Positions 23,278 to 31,074 of a stretch of DNA of 32,401 nt are shown piece after piece; within the stretch, counting starts at the first letter, position 1, and each line of letters starts with the position of its first letter. Under the pieces are notes generated by a model. The model was given only the letters and a program-made list of their open reading frames with translations, was not told where the DNA came from and did no database searches. The stretch is taken from contig NZ_AUPJ01000308.1 in assembly GCF_000427315.1 (NCBI RefSeq), positions 1-32,401 of the forward strand. The letters run 5' to 3'. The translations under genes and the position numbers were made by a program. This DNA is from Arthrobacter sp. TB 26 (lineage in GTDB: Bacteria > Actinomycetota > Actinomycetes > Actinomycetales > Micrococcaceae).

Positions 23278-23579
23278 AATCAACTAAATTCACAGACCGG
23301 CTACAGGCACCGCATCAGCGGCACCGGAGCCATCAGGAAGACCCTCAACCGGCTGCCGGAAACGGCCGGTGCCGGCCCAAACCGGGCACTCACACACGAG
23401 AGGACGCCCGCCCATCCGCGACAGGCACCAGCCCGCACCCCCACGGCGATTTGTCGCCATACAGGGTCCGGCAACTGCCCGGTTGCAACGGATCAGAGAG
23501 TTGCCCGCAGGATCCGGAAGCGAACATTCCGAAGAAAGGAACGAGCCAATGCACTTTGAAGAGCCCCGCGTTCCCGTAA
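23274..23579 (+). CDS. Candidate small basic ORF coupled to dedA 2
   Basis: An ATG at 23274 overlaps the dedA stop (ATGA) with AAGGAG about 6 bp before it. The frame runs 101 codons, mostly His, Arg, Pro and Ser, and overlaps the next gene by 31 bp. Coding character is poor after the first ten codons, and another frame looks better at 23300-23440, so this may be a decayed gene or chance. Otherwise nothing is recognised at 23278-23548. Confidence 0.25.
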   Translation: MKSTKFTDRLQAPHQRHRSHQEDPQPAAGNGRCRPKPGTHTREDARPSATGTSPHPHGDLSPYRVRQLPGCNGSESCPQDPEANIPKKGTSQCTLKSPAFP

Positions 23580-23875
23580 CCGGTGCGGATCCCCGCGCCG
23601 GAGGACCTGGAAACGGCGCAGCCATGTCGCTGGAAAACCAGGCCCGGGACATCATCCAAACGGTACTGGCCGAGACCGACCCGCGAGCCGCACGGGTCAG
23701 GGGCCGCCTGCGCAGCCTGCTCGCTGTCCACCCGGATGACCACGTCGCCGTACTCCGGGAACACCTGATCCTGACCCGGGGGCTGGCCCGAACTCCGTGC
23801 CCTACCCCCGGGGAACATCCCGGAATGGCCGCGGAACTGATAAGCCGGCCACGGTTCGACGTTACTTATCGATGA
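23549..23875 (+). CDS. Small hypothetical protein upstream of the lectin
   Basis: A 108-residue protein with AAGGA 8 bp before the ATG at 23549. The core, NQARDIIQTVLAETDPRAARV followed by RLRSLLAVHPDDHVAVLREHL, looks like two amphipathic helices; there is no signal peptide or membrane segment. The start of this core and its DDxVxxxxEHL end resemble parts of the broken gene at 7753-8215, so both may belong to one unknown small family. It ends 20 bp before the lectin gene on the same strand, so the two are probably cotranscribed. No known family is recognised. Confidence 0.6.
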   Translation: MHFEEPRVPVTGADPRAGGPGNGAAMSLENQARDIIQTVLAETDPRAARVRGRLRSLLAVHPDDHVAVLREHLILTRGLARTPCPTPGEHPGMAAELISRPRFDVTYR

Positions 23876-23895
23876 CAAACAAAGAAGGAGCAGTC

Positions 23896-24579
23896 ATGAC
23901 ACTGCAGCCCGAAACGGCTCTTCACCCTGGCGACACGTTAACGTCCGCGAACGGTCTTTACGGGTTGATGTATCAGGCGGACGGGAACCTGGTGCTCTAC
24001 GGACCGGACGGGCCCCTGTGGGATTCCCAGACCGACGGCCGCCCGGCCGGGGTGTGCATCATGCAGGCCGACGGGAACCTCGTGCTCTACGGACCGGACG
24101 AGGAATATGTGTGGGACAGCCAAACAGACAACAATCCCGGGAGCCGGCTCATCATTCAAGATGACGGAAACGTGGTCATCTACCGGCCCGAGGGCACCGC
24201 GGCATGGGCGACGGAGACATCCGTACCGGCCGGCAACGCTGTCCATGGCGATGTAATACAGTCCGGCGCAGTGCTCAACCCCAGAGATGCGGTCCGCTCC
24301 GCGAACGGTCTTTACGGGTTGATGTATCAGGCGGACGGGAACCTGGTGCTCTACGGACCGGACGGGCCCCTGTGGGATTCCCAGACCGACGGCCGCCCGG
24401 CCGGGGTGTGCATCATGCAGGCCGACGGGAACCTCGTGCTCTACGGACCGGACGAGGAATATGTGTGGGACAGCCAAACAGACAACAATCCCGGGAGCCG
24501 GCTCATCATTCAAGATGACGGAAACGTGGTCATCTACCGGCCCGACGGCACCGCGACATGGGTAACGGGAACCCGCTAA
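23896..24579 (+). CDS. Tandem B-lectin (bulb-type mannose-binding lectin) protein
   Basis: A 227-residue protein made of two B-lectin domains (about 1-112 and 118-227). AAGGAG lies 5 bp before the ATG at 23896. Each domain has three copies of the mannose-binding pattern QxDxNxVxY (QADGNLVLY twice, QDDGNVVIY once), so six potential sites are all intact. The domains are encoded by a perfect 248-bp DNA duplication. There is no signal peptide, membrane helix or Cys. Proteins of two B-lectin domains without a classical signal include the LlpA lectin-like bacteriocins. Others act in adhesion or self-recognition of cell-wall sugars. Which applies here is open; the family call is firm. Confidence 0.92.
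   Translation: MTLQPETALHPGDTLTSANGLYGLMYQADGNLVLYGPDGPLWDSQTDGRPAGVCIMQADGNLVLYGPDEEYVWDSQTDNNPGSRLIIQDDGNVVIYRPEGTAAWATETSVPAGNAVHGDVIQSGAVLNPRDAVRSANGLYGLMYQADGNLVLYGPDGPLWDSQTDGRPAGVCIMQADGNLVLYGPDEEYVWDSQTDNNPGSRLIIQDDGNVVIYRPDGTATWVTGTR
23944..24545 (+). repeat. Perfect 248-bp direct repeat inside the lectin gene
   Basis: Bases 23944-24191 and 24298-24545 are identical, with a period of 354 bp (118 codons). Differences begin at the next base (G against C). The intervening 106 bp is unique. The lack of even silent changes means a very recent duplication or ongoing gene conversion. Confidence 0.95.
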
Positions 24580-24709
24580 GGGGCGCAAGAAGGCCACGAT
24601 CCACACGACCCGACGCTGACCTACGACAAATCACCGGCTCGGACCGGTCGGAAAACGTAGACGGGGAAGACCGGAATATCAGCACCAGCCATTTAGCCGT
24701 TCACGATAC

Positions 24710-24945
24710 CTAGCGCCCAAAAATCAGTTTCAAGCCCTCGGGCCTCAGTTCCCCGGTAGGTGAGACGTGCCGGTAGAGAGCTTGGCGGGTGATGCCGAGT
24801 TCGGTGCAGAGGTCGCTTATTTTGGTTTCAGGTTTTCCCATGGACGCCAGTGCGAGACGGAGTTTCGCTGGCGTCATTTTGTAGGGGCGTCCGCCGTTCC
24901 GGGCACGGGCAGAGGCGAGACTGGCGAGAGGGTACGGTGGGCCAG
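24710..24945 (-). pseudogene. 3'-end stub of a serine resolvase gene (copy 2)
   Basis: The minus strand encodes ASARARNGGRPYKMTPAKLRLALASMGKP, then LCTELGITRQALYRHVSPTGELRPEGL and a TAG at 24712-24710. It matches the end of the resolvase at 28152-28766 closely. A two-base TC duplication near 24924-24930 shifts the frame at the RTLA motif, and similarity ends by about 24945. The catalytic domain is absent. The interval 24580-24709 before it shows no gene or clear hairpin, and 24946-25074 holds only the leader of the ATPase gene. Confidence 0.8.
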
Positions 24946-25074
24946 CATGATTACTGAATCGCGTCTGCCGCTACGGGCCTCGGGATCGCACAAGCTAGCT
25001 CACAATCACAGCGTCTAATGGCCCATCTCTGCATGTGCCGGGATAGCCGGAACCCCGGATACAGAGAGGCCAAA

Positions 25075-27552
25075 ATGATTCTCCAAAGATCCACGACCGC
25101 TGCGATTGATCCGAAGGGGCAGGGGCAGGCAGTTGTCCGCTCTGCGGATACGCCCGAGAGAACGGGGCTTTCTGCGCCAGAGGTTGCTGGGCGGGTCAAG
25201 GCCGGTCTGACCAATGTTGTGCCCGATCGGTCCAGCCGGAGCCTGTGGGATATTTTCAGGGCCAACGTCCTGACCCTTTTCAACGCCATTGTCGCTGGCA
25301 GCTTCGTATTGCTCCTGCTGCTGGGTCAGTGGCGGGACGCGTTGTTCGGATTCGCGGCCGTCAGTAACGCCCTGATCGGTGTCGTACAGGAATACAGGGC
25401 GAAGAAATCTTTGGATCGACTTGCCGTTCTCAACTCCCCGAGAGCACGCGTATTGCGGGACGGCATGGTTCAGGAGATCGCCGTTGAAGACGTTGTTCAG
25501 GACGATATCCTGGTCCTCAGAGCCGGCGATCAGGTCCCGGCGGATGCGGTGGTGCTGGACGCGGAGGCTCTGGAAGTCGATGAGTCCCTACTCACCGGCG
25601 AATCAGACCCCGTGGAAAAGGGCGCCGGCGCCGAAGTGCTGTCCGGCTCCAGCATCATCAGCGGCCAGGGCAGGGCATCGGTCACGCAGGTGGGTGCGGC
25701 GTCCTTCGCGAGCCGTCTGACGGCCGAGGCCAAACGCTTCACCCTGGTCCATTCAGAGATCCGCCAGGGGCTCAACCGGATCCTTCGATGGATCACCCTG
25801 GCACTGCTGCCCATTATGGCCATCGTCCTCAACTCACAGATGCAGGGACAGGGTGGATGGCAGCACGCCATCGCCACCGGAAGCTGGAAAACCGGGGCAG
25901 TCGGTGCAGTGGCGAGCGTCATCGCCATGATTCCGCTGGGCCTGGTCCTCATGACAAGTATCGCTTTCGCCGTGGGCGCCGTCCGGCTGGCGCGTCAAAA
26001 AGTGCTCATTCAGGAACTGGCCGCGGTGGAGGGCCTCGCCCGGGTCGACGTGCTGTGCCTGGATAAGACAGGTACCCTCACCGTGGGCCGGATCGTTTTC
26101 GACGCCACCCATAAGTCGGGCACCGAACCGCCCGCAGGGTGGCAGCAGGTCCTGGGCTGGTTCGGCGCAGACCCGAATGCCAACGCCACCGCCCGGTGTC
26201 TCGCCGGCGCCTTTCCGGACGACGGCGCGCTCCGCCCGCTGTCCGCAGTGCCGTTTTCCTCCGCAAGGAAGTGGAGTGCGGTCAGCTTCCCCGCCGGCAG
26301 CCCCCTCGCCGGCACATGGCTGTTGGGAGCCCCGGAGGTGGTCCTTGACCCAAGGACCAACGGCGCCGGCCAAGCACTCGAAATAGCGGCCCGACTCGCC
26401 ACCACAGGTCTGCGAACACTGGTTCTTGCCCACACGCCCGGGACACCCATCGCCCGAGGCGAGCACGAAGCGGAGCTCCCCGCCGCCCTGGCTCCCGCCG
26501 TTCTTCTGACCTTTCGTGAAAAAGTCCGTCCGGACGCAGCACAGACCCTGTCCTATTTCAGGGATCAGGGCGTCGGAGTGAGGATCATCTCCGGGGACGA
26601 TCCCCGTACCGTCGCAGCGGTCGCGCGGGAGGTCGGTGTAGACACCAATGGCGGCTTCGACGCCCGTCAACTGCCCGAAGACCCCGAGGAGCTGGCTGAT
26701 GTGATGGAACACCATAACGTGTTCGGCCGGGTCACCCCCGCCCAGAAGAAGGACATGGTCCGGGCATTGCAAAGGCGCGGGCACGTCGTGGCCATGACCG
26801 GTGACGGCGTCAACGACGCCCTGGCACTGAAGGAAGCCGACATCGGCATCGCCATGGATACGGCTGCGGCCGCGACCAAAGCCGTGTCGCGGCTGGTATT
26901 ACTGGACGGCCGGTTCGACAGGCTCCCGGGCGTCGTCGCGGAAGGCCGCCGCGTCATCGCCAACATCGAGCGCGTCTCCATGCTGTTCCTGGCCAAAACG
27001 GCCTACGCGGTCATCCTCTCGGTAATGTTCGGCGCACTGCTCTGGGGGTTCCCGTTCCTGCCCCGCCAGTTATCTGTCACGGACGGCATCACCATAGGAA
27101 TCCCTGCCTTCTTCCTGGCACTGATGCCGAACGCCCGCCGCTACCGGGCAGGATTCCTGAAACGCTCGCTGTCCTTCGCCGTCCCGGCCGGGCTCATCAT
27201 CGCCCTCGCCATCCTCACCATCAACGCATATTCCCTCATAAAGGTTTCGGACACCGGCGCCGCGGCACGGACCGGTTCCGTGCTTGTCCTGACGCTGTGC
27301 GCATTATGGGTGTTGGTCGTTCTCTCGCGGCCACTGAACCACTGGCGGGTCCTGATCATTGGTGTCATGTATGCCGCGTTGGCGCTCGTCCTGACGGTGC
27401 CTCCACTTCGGGATTTCTTCGAGTTCACCGAGCTTGGGCGAGAACACCTGGCGACATCGGTGCTCGTCGCCCTCACTGGGGTCCTGGCCATCGAACTCCT
27501 GTTCCGGTTCCACCACCGCCGGCTCAACGCGGACCCTGTGTCCACTATTTAG
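25075..27552 (+). CDS. P-type cation-transporting ATPase (CtpE-like)
   Basis: An 825-residue P-type ATPase. The ATG at 25075 has AGAGAGGC 5 bp upstream; an in-frame ATG at 25018 lacks one. Core motifs are TGES at 174-177 (actuator domain), D330-KTGT (phosphorylation site), and AMTGDGVNDALALKEADIGIAM before the last membrane segments. There is no N-terminal heavy-metal domain and no CPC motif, so it is not a copper or zinc P1B pump. The layout is close to actinobacterial CtpE, linked to calcium. In membrane helix 4 the usual PEGL reads PLGL (287-290), so the acidic ion ligand is lost, which should alter ion choice or activity. It stands alone between a resolvase stub and an IS30 remnant. Confidence 0.9.
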   Translation: MILQRSTTAAIDPKGQGQAVVRSADTPERTGLSAPEVAGRVKAGLTNVVPDRSSRSLWDIFRANVLTLFNAIVAGSFVLLLLLGQWRDALFGFAAVSNALIGVVQEYRAKKSLDRLAVLNSPRARVLRDGMVQEIAVEDVVQDDILVLRAGDQVPADAVVLDAEALEVDESLLTGESDPVEKGAGAEVLSGSSIISGQGRASVTQVGAASFASRLTAEAKRFTLVHSEIRQGLNRILRWITLALLPIMAIVLNSQMQGQGGWQHAIATGSWKTGAVGAVASVIAMIPLGLVLMTSIAFAVGAVRLARQKVLIQELAAVEGLARVDVLCLDKTGTLTVGRIVFDATHKSGTEPPAGWQQVLGWFGADPNANATARCLAGAFPDDGALRPLSAVPFSSARKWSAVSFPAGSPLAGTWLLGAPEVVLDPRTNGAGQALEIAARLATTGLRTLVLAHTPGTPIARGEHEAELPAALAPAVLLTFREKVRPDAAQTLSYFRDQGVGVRIISGDDPRTVAAVAREVGVDTNGGFDARQLPEDPEELADVMEHHNVFGRVTPAQKKDMVRALQRRGHVVAMTGDGVNDALALKEADIGIAMDTAAAATKAVSRLVLLDGRFDRLPGVVAEGRRVIANIERVSMLFLAKTAYAVILSVMFGALLWGFPFLPRQLSVTDGITIGIPAFFLALMPNARRYRAGFLKRSLSFAVPAGLIIALAILTINAYSLIKVSDTGAAARTGSVLVLTLCALWVLVVLSRPLNHWRVLIIGVMYAALALVLTVPPLRDFFEFTELGREHLATSVLVALTGVLAIELLFRFHHRRLNADPVSTI

Positions 27553-27564
27553 GGACAACACCGC

Positions 27565-28020
27565 AAAGAAGATGATTTGATTACCGGAGCCTACAACCAG
27601 TCGGCGATCGCAACGCTTGTGGAACACACCACGCGCTACGTGATGCTCGTGCACCTGCCCACAGACCACACCACCGAATCCATGCGGGACGGGCTCATCA
27701 AGACAATGGCCACGCTGCCGCAACATCTGCGCGGATCCCTGACCTGGGACCAGGGTGCGGAAATGGCCCTACACACGTCAATCGGCATCGCCACGGACAT
27801 GGAAGTGTACTTCTGCGACCCCGCCAGCCCCCGGCAGCGCGGATCCAACGAGAACACCAACGGCTTGCTGCGACAACACTTCCCCAAAGGCACCGCCCCG
27901 AACGCCTTACGAACCCGAGGATAAGGAGCACATCGCCCAGGAACTCCAAGGACGACCACGAGAGACCCTTGGATGGGATACCCCCGCGGAGCGTCTGCGC
28001 GGTTTACTGATAGCCAATTG
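27565..28020 (+). mobile_element. IS30-family transposase remnant, frameshifted C-terminal half
   Basis: The sequence begins 13 bp after the ATPase stop and encodes DLITGAYNQSAIATLVE, RGSLTWDQGAEMA, MEVYFCDPASP, RGSNENTNGLLRQ, the catalytic core of IS30 transposases with the second Asp (WDQG) and the Glu (NENTNG). Near 27895-27910 the frame shifts by one base and continues as PEDKEHIAQEL, GRPRETLGWDTPAERL. The N-terminal DNA-binding half is missing. The stretch at 28027-28053 looks like an IS30 terminal end. The element is inactive. Confidence 0.8.
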
Positions 28021-28151
28021 CCCTCGGGTGTTGTATCAACCCTCGAAACCGCCGGCCTGTTCTCCATGCCATCGTCGCAGCAGCGTTCCCTCTGGCCAAT
28101 GCCCAAAGTTCTTGCACCCGTGAGAGACGGTGACGCCTAAGCGGATTCGGT

Positions 28152-28766
28152 CTAGGCTTCGGCCAACAGCTTGGCACCGTCCGGGCGCAGTTCCCCGGCG
28201 GGTGAGACGTGCCGGTAGAGGGTTTGTCGTGTGATGCCGAGCTCGATACAGAGGTCGCCGACCTTGGTTCCGGGCTTTCCCATGGAGGCCATGGCGAGCC
28301 GGAGCTTGGCGGGCGTCATCTTATAGGGACGTCCGCCATTGCGGCCGCGGGCGCGGGCGGAGGCAAGGCCGGCGAGAGTGCGTTCGGAGATCAGCTCGCG
28401 TTCGAACTCGGCGAGGGCGGCGAAGATTCCGAAGACCAGCTTCCCGGAGGCCGTCGTGGTGTCGATGGCGGCACCCTGCCCGGTGAGGACTTTGAGGCCG
28501 ATGCCGCGTTCGGTGAGGTCGTGGACGATGTTGACCAGATGGCGGAGGTCCCGGCCGAGCCGGTCGAGCTTCCAGACCATAAGAATGTCGCCGTGGCGCA
28601 GGGCTTTGAGGCAAGCGGCCAGCTGGGGCCGGTCATCCTTCTTTCCCGAGGCCCTCTCCTCATAGAGGGATTCGGGGCCGATGCCGGCGGCCAGGAGCGC
28701 GTCGCGCTGCATGTCCGTCGTCTGGGACCCGTCGGCCTTCGAGACGCGCATATACCCGACCAGCAT
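28152..28766 (-). CDS. Serine resolvase/invertase-family recombinase, complete
   Basis: A 204-residue recombinase. The catalytic Ser9 is in GYMRVSKADG with Arg7 beside it. VWKLDRLGRDLRHL holds the active-site arginines, and FAALAEFERELISERT is the long E helix. RGRNGGRP links to the C-terminal helix-turn-helix in KVGDLCIELGITRQTLYRHVS. Length and domain order are those of Tn3-type resolvases or DNA invertases. A res-like palindrome lies 14 bp upstream of the start. The same 3' end occurs as stubs at 5558-5672 and 24710-24945, all on the minus strand. It appears intact and might still act on res-like sites. Confidence 0.93.
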   Translation of the reverse strand: MLVGYMRVSKADGSQTTDMQRDALLAAGIGPESLYEERASGKKDDRPQLAACLKALRHGDILMVWKLDRLGRDLRHLVNIVHDLTERGIGLKVLTGQGAAIDTTTASGKLVFGIFAALAEFERELISERTLAGLASARARGRNGGRPYKMTPAKLRLAMASMGKPGTKVGDLCIELGITRQTLYRHVSPAGELRPDGAKLLAEA

Positions 28767-28779
28767 GCTTCGACCCCCT

Positions 28780-28807
28780 TGTCATTTATACGTTCGTTAA
28801 AATGACA
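28780..28807. promoter_or_regulatory. res-like crossover site of the resolvase
   Basis: TGTCATTT (28780-28787) and AAATGACA (28800-28807) form a perfect 8-bp inverted repeat in a 28-bp site. The TGTC...TA / TA...GACA half-site layout is typical of resolvase subsite I. A second TGTC-containing segment (28840-28877) may be a further subsite. The site probably also overlaps the resolvase promoter. Confidence 0.6.
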
Positions 28808-29084
28808 CCACTCCCCCAATCCACGGAAGTCGGCGTCTATGTCACTTTACCCGTCATCTTATCTACGTATTGTAGACGCGACCGCGACGGAGATTGCGTG
28901 ACACGAAAGTCGCCGCCCCCAGAACATGCCTAAAGGGTGTGACTTTTAGTCGGAGTTGGCGGTTAAATCGCAGTTTAGATTGGCGGTTTGTCGTCCCGCC
29001 AGGGAGCCATCAACGGGTGAGCGGCAGTTCATGGGACAGCGCGCATTGGGGGCTGACCGGTCGAGCGGCGGTATGTCTCCTGAT
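28808..29084. other. Intergenic region with possible extra res subsites and an IS-end-like repeat
   Basis: No gene is seen. Besides the possible res subsite at 28840-28877, the ten-base sequence TTGGCGGTT(A/T) occurs at 28956-28965 and 28980-28989, 24 bp apart. I associate this with IS21-type terminal repeats, but from memory only. Confidence 0.3.
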
Positions 29085-29711
29085 TTATCCGTTGACTCCG
29101 CCGCTGCAGGTCTCGCCGGGTTCGGGTGTCTGCGGACCCTGCTGAAATGCTTTGATGAATGCGAACAGCCGCGGATCTGCCGGGTCTGTGACGCTTAGTT
29201 GTTTTCCCCAGGCGGTTGCTTCGATGAGGGATCCCTGTCCGGGAAAGGGACTGACCAACACGTGGCTCTGGTTGGTTGCAAGCCGGGCGAGTTTGGCGAT
29301 GTCATCGGCGGGAAGCCCGGGTTGGTAGCTGATCCAGACGGCACCGTGTTCAAGGGAGTGCACTGCCCGGGTTTCCTGCACGGGCCGGTCGTAGGCTCCG
29401 CAGTTCGTCCACACCGGTGAGTGGTCTCCGCCGACGCCGGGACGTTGCGGATAGGTCGCCGCGGTCTGGACGTGGTTCCTGCTCAGGCCGGCATAGCTGA
29501 TGACTCCTTCGATCACGGTCGGGCCCTTCTCTGCTGACGGGGTCGGTTGACCGCTGCCGTTTGCGGTGAGCCCGTAGGTGAGCGCGCCGGCTGCGAGGAG
29601 GAGTGGCACGCCGACGGCGATCAATGGCCGCTGCAATCGGGCGGGCGACCTGGACCCTTTTGTGTTGGTGGGTGAGCGTTGCTGTGAACCGGGTGTTGAC
29701 CGGGGTTTCAT
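29085..29711 (-). CDS. DUF3105-family membrane-anchored protein
   Basis: A 208-residue protein with AGGTGG 5 bp before the ATG at 29711. A basic, Ser/Pro-rich start is followed by one membrane helix (about 29-50), then an extracytoplasmic domain carrying the DUF3105 hallmarks: YPQRPGVGGDHSPVWTNCG, AVHSLEHGAVWISYQPGLP and LVSPFPGQ. Conserved His and Cys residues (GGDHS, NCG, SLEHG) suggest metal or redox chemistry, but the function is unknown. It lies 69 bp after the TDT transporter on the same strand and may be in its operon. Two Cys are present in the extracytoplasmic part (NCG and ETCSGG) and could form a disulfide. Confidence 0.88.
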   Translation of the reverse strand: MKPRSTPGSQQRSPTNTKGSRSPARLQRPLIAVGVPLLLAAGALTYGLTANGSGQPTPSAEKGPTVIEGVISYAGLSRNHVQTAATYPQRPGVGGDHSPVWTNCGAYDRPVQETRAVHSLEHGAVWISYQPGLPADDIAKLARLATNQSHVLVSPFPGQGSLIEATAWGKQLSVTDPADPRLFAFIKAFQQGPQTPEPGETCSGGVNG

Positions 29712-29780
29712 GAGGCCACCTTCGGGCGCTGTTAACGGTTGCTTGTTTGCGTGACGGGTTGCTGGTCCGCTGCGGCCCGC

Positions 29781-30968
29781 CTACGGTGCGGTCGTGGCAG
29801 GCTTCTGGAAGAGGGTGCCTTCGAGGATGCTGCCGTGGAAGGTCCGCGCGGCGACGATGATCCACGCGGCGACCAGCAGGGTGTAGCCTGCGACGGCCAT
29901 TGCGTCGAACACGGCGAGGTGGGTGTGGGCGGCGAGGCCGGTCAGGCCGGTGACGCAGGTTCCGATGGGGAAGGTGAAGGACCACCAGGTCAGGGAGAAC
30001 GGCAGGCCCCGACGGGCGGTGCGGATCGTGATGGCGGTTGCGAGGGCGGCCCACATGAGCGCGAAGCCCAGAACCGGCACCCCGTACAAGACGCCGAAGG
30101 CTTCCATCGCCCGGGCCAGGGTCCCGGACACGGCGAGGTGGGCGTTCCCGCCCAGGAGGTTCGCGGCGGTGATGGACTGGCCCAGCGGGCCCAGCACGAT
30201 CCACAAGGTGGGCACTGCCGCGGCGGCCCCGATCTTGTGCCCGGCGAGGCGGTTCCAGATCAGTGTGGTGATGATGATGGAGGCCAGCAGGCTCAGTCCG
30301 AACATCGCGTAGCAGCCCATCAGCAGGGTCAGGCGTGCTTGCCCGGCCGGGACGTAGGGCAGCAGCAGGGCCCCGGTGGAAGCCGAAACCATGGGCGGGA
30401 CGACGGGCATAAGCCAGCCGCCGAACGCACTGTCCTGTGTGACCTGATGCCGGGTGAACTGCAGGTACGGGACAGCGACGGCGCTGGCCAGCCCCAGAAG
30501 GGTCCCGGCGATCCACAGCACCGCATCGATGCCGAGTGCCAGCTGTTCGCCCAGGACGTCTTTGCCCAGCAGCAGGGTACCGGCGCCGACGGTGAGCAAC
30601 GCCATGGGCGGTGCGCCGTAGAAGTGCGCCATCACCGGATGGCCGTGGTGGCTTCGGGCGGTTTCCCGGTGCCGGATCCAGTGCACCCCGGTCGCGGCAC
30701 TCAGCAGGATCAGCAGCAGGGACGCCAGAGCCCAGACGACGGTGGCGCCAGTGCGCAGGCCGGGAAACTGCAGGGGCAGCGTCGCGGCCGCGGTCGCGAC
30801 GATCCCGGTACCCATGATGGAGGCGAACCAGTTCGGGGTCAGGTTCGCGAACAGCTCCGAGGACCTATCCAGACGGCGCAGGACGCGCCGGCCCCCAGTA
30901 CGGCGACCATGGGTCTGTGCCGGTGGTGTGGAGTGGTGTTCGTCGGCGGTCAGCAGCAGAGATTCCAT
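29781..30968 (-). CDS. TDT-family (TehA/SLAC1-type) transporter
   Basis: A 395-residue membrane protein with ten hydrophobic segments. It starts after NLTPNWFASIMGTGIVATA, the typical first helix of the tellurite-resistance/dicarboxylate transporter family, and contains LIWNRLAGH, LGPLGQSITAANLL and the late SFTFPIGTC block. The ATG at 30968 is preferred since GGGAG lies 10 bp before it; the frame itself opens at 31016, inside the shared promoter. Members carry C4-dicarboxylates, sulfite or other anions. A divergent LysR gene shares the 106-bp promoter region, so it is probably the regulator. LysR-TDT pairs are often linked to sulfite or organic-acid efflux; the substrate here is not known. 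Confidence 0.88.
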   Translation of the reverse strand: MESLLLTADEHHSTPPAQTHGRRTGGRRVLRRLDRSSELFANLTPNWFASIMGTGIVATAAATLPLQFPGLRTGATVVWALASLLLILLSAATGVHWIRHRETARSHHGHPVMAHFYGAPPMALLTVGAGTLLLGKDVLGEQLALGIDAVLWIAGTLLGLASAVAVPYLQFTRHQVTQDSAFGGWLMPVVPPMVSASTGALLLPYVPAGQARLTLLMGCYAMFGLSLLASIIITTLIWNRLAGHKIGAAAAVPTLWIVLGPLGQSITAANLLGGNAHLAVSGTLARAMEAFGVLYGVPVLGFALMWAALATAITIRTARRGLPFSLTWWSFTFPIGTCVTGLTGLAAHTHLAVFDAMAVAGYTLLVAAWIIVAARTFHGSILEGTLFQKPATTAP

Positions 30969-31015
30969 ACCTTCCATGCTCCCGGACCGGGACCTGCCGC
31001 AGTAGGGGGCATACA

Positions 31016-31042
31016 CTTGTCAGGGTACAAGCCGGACTTGTA
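31016..31042. promoter_or_regulatory. Likely LysR operator in the divergent promoter
   Basis: CTTGT (31016-31020), ACAAG (31027-31031) and CTTGTA (31037-31042) make two overlapping inverted repeats. The second, TACAAG-N5-CTTGTA (31026-31042), is a perfect palindrome with the T-N11-A type spacing of LysR binding sites. Confidence 0.65.
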
Positions 31043-31074
31043 TCACATGTGACGTTTCTGAAGGAGATTCCCCG

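Noticed and set aside
29739-31052. A 437-codon plus-strand open frame opposite the TDT transporter
   Set aside because: Low-complexity Gly/Gln/His-rich shadow of a gene with clear family motifs on the other strand.
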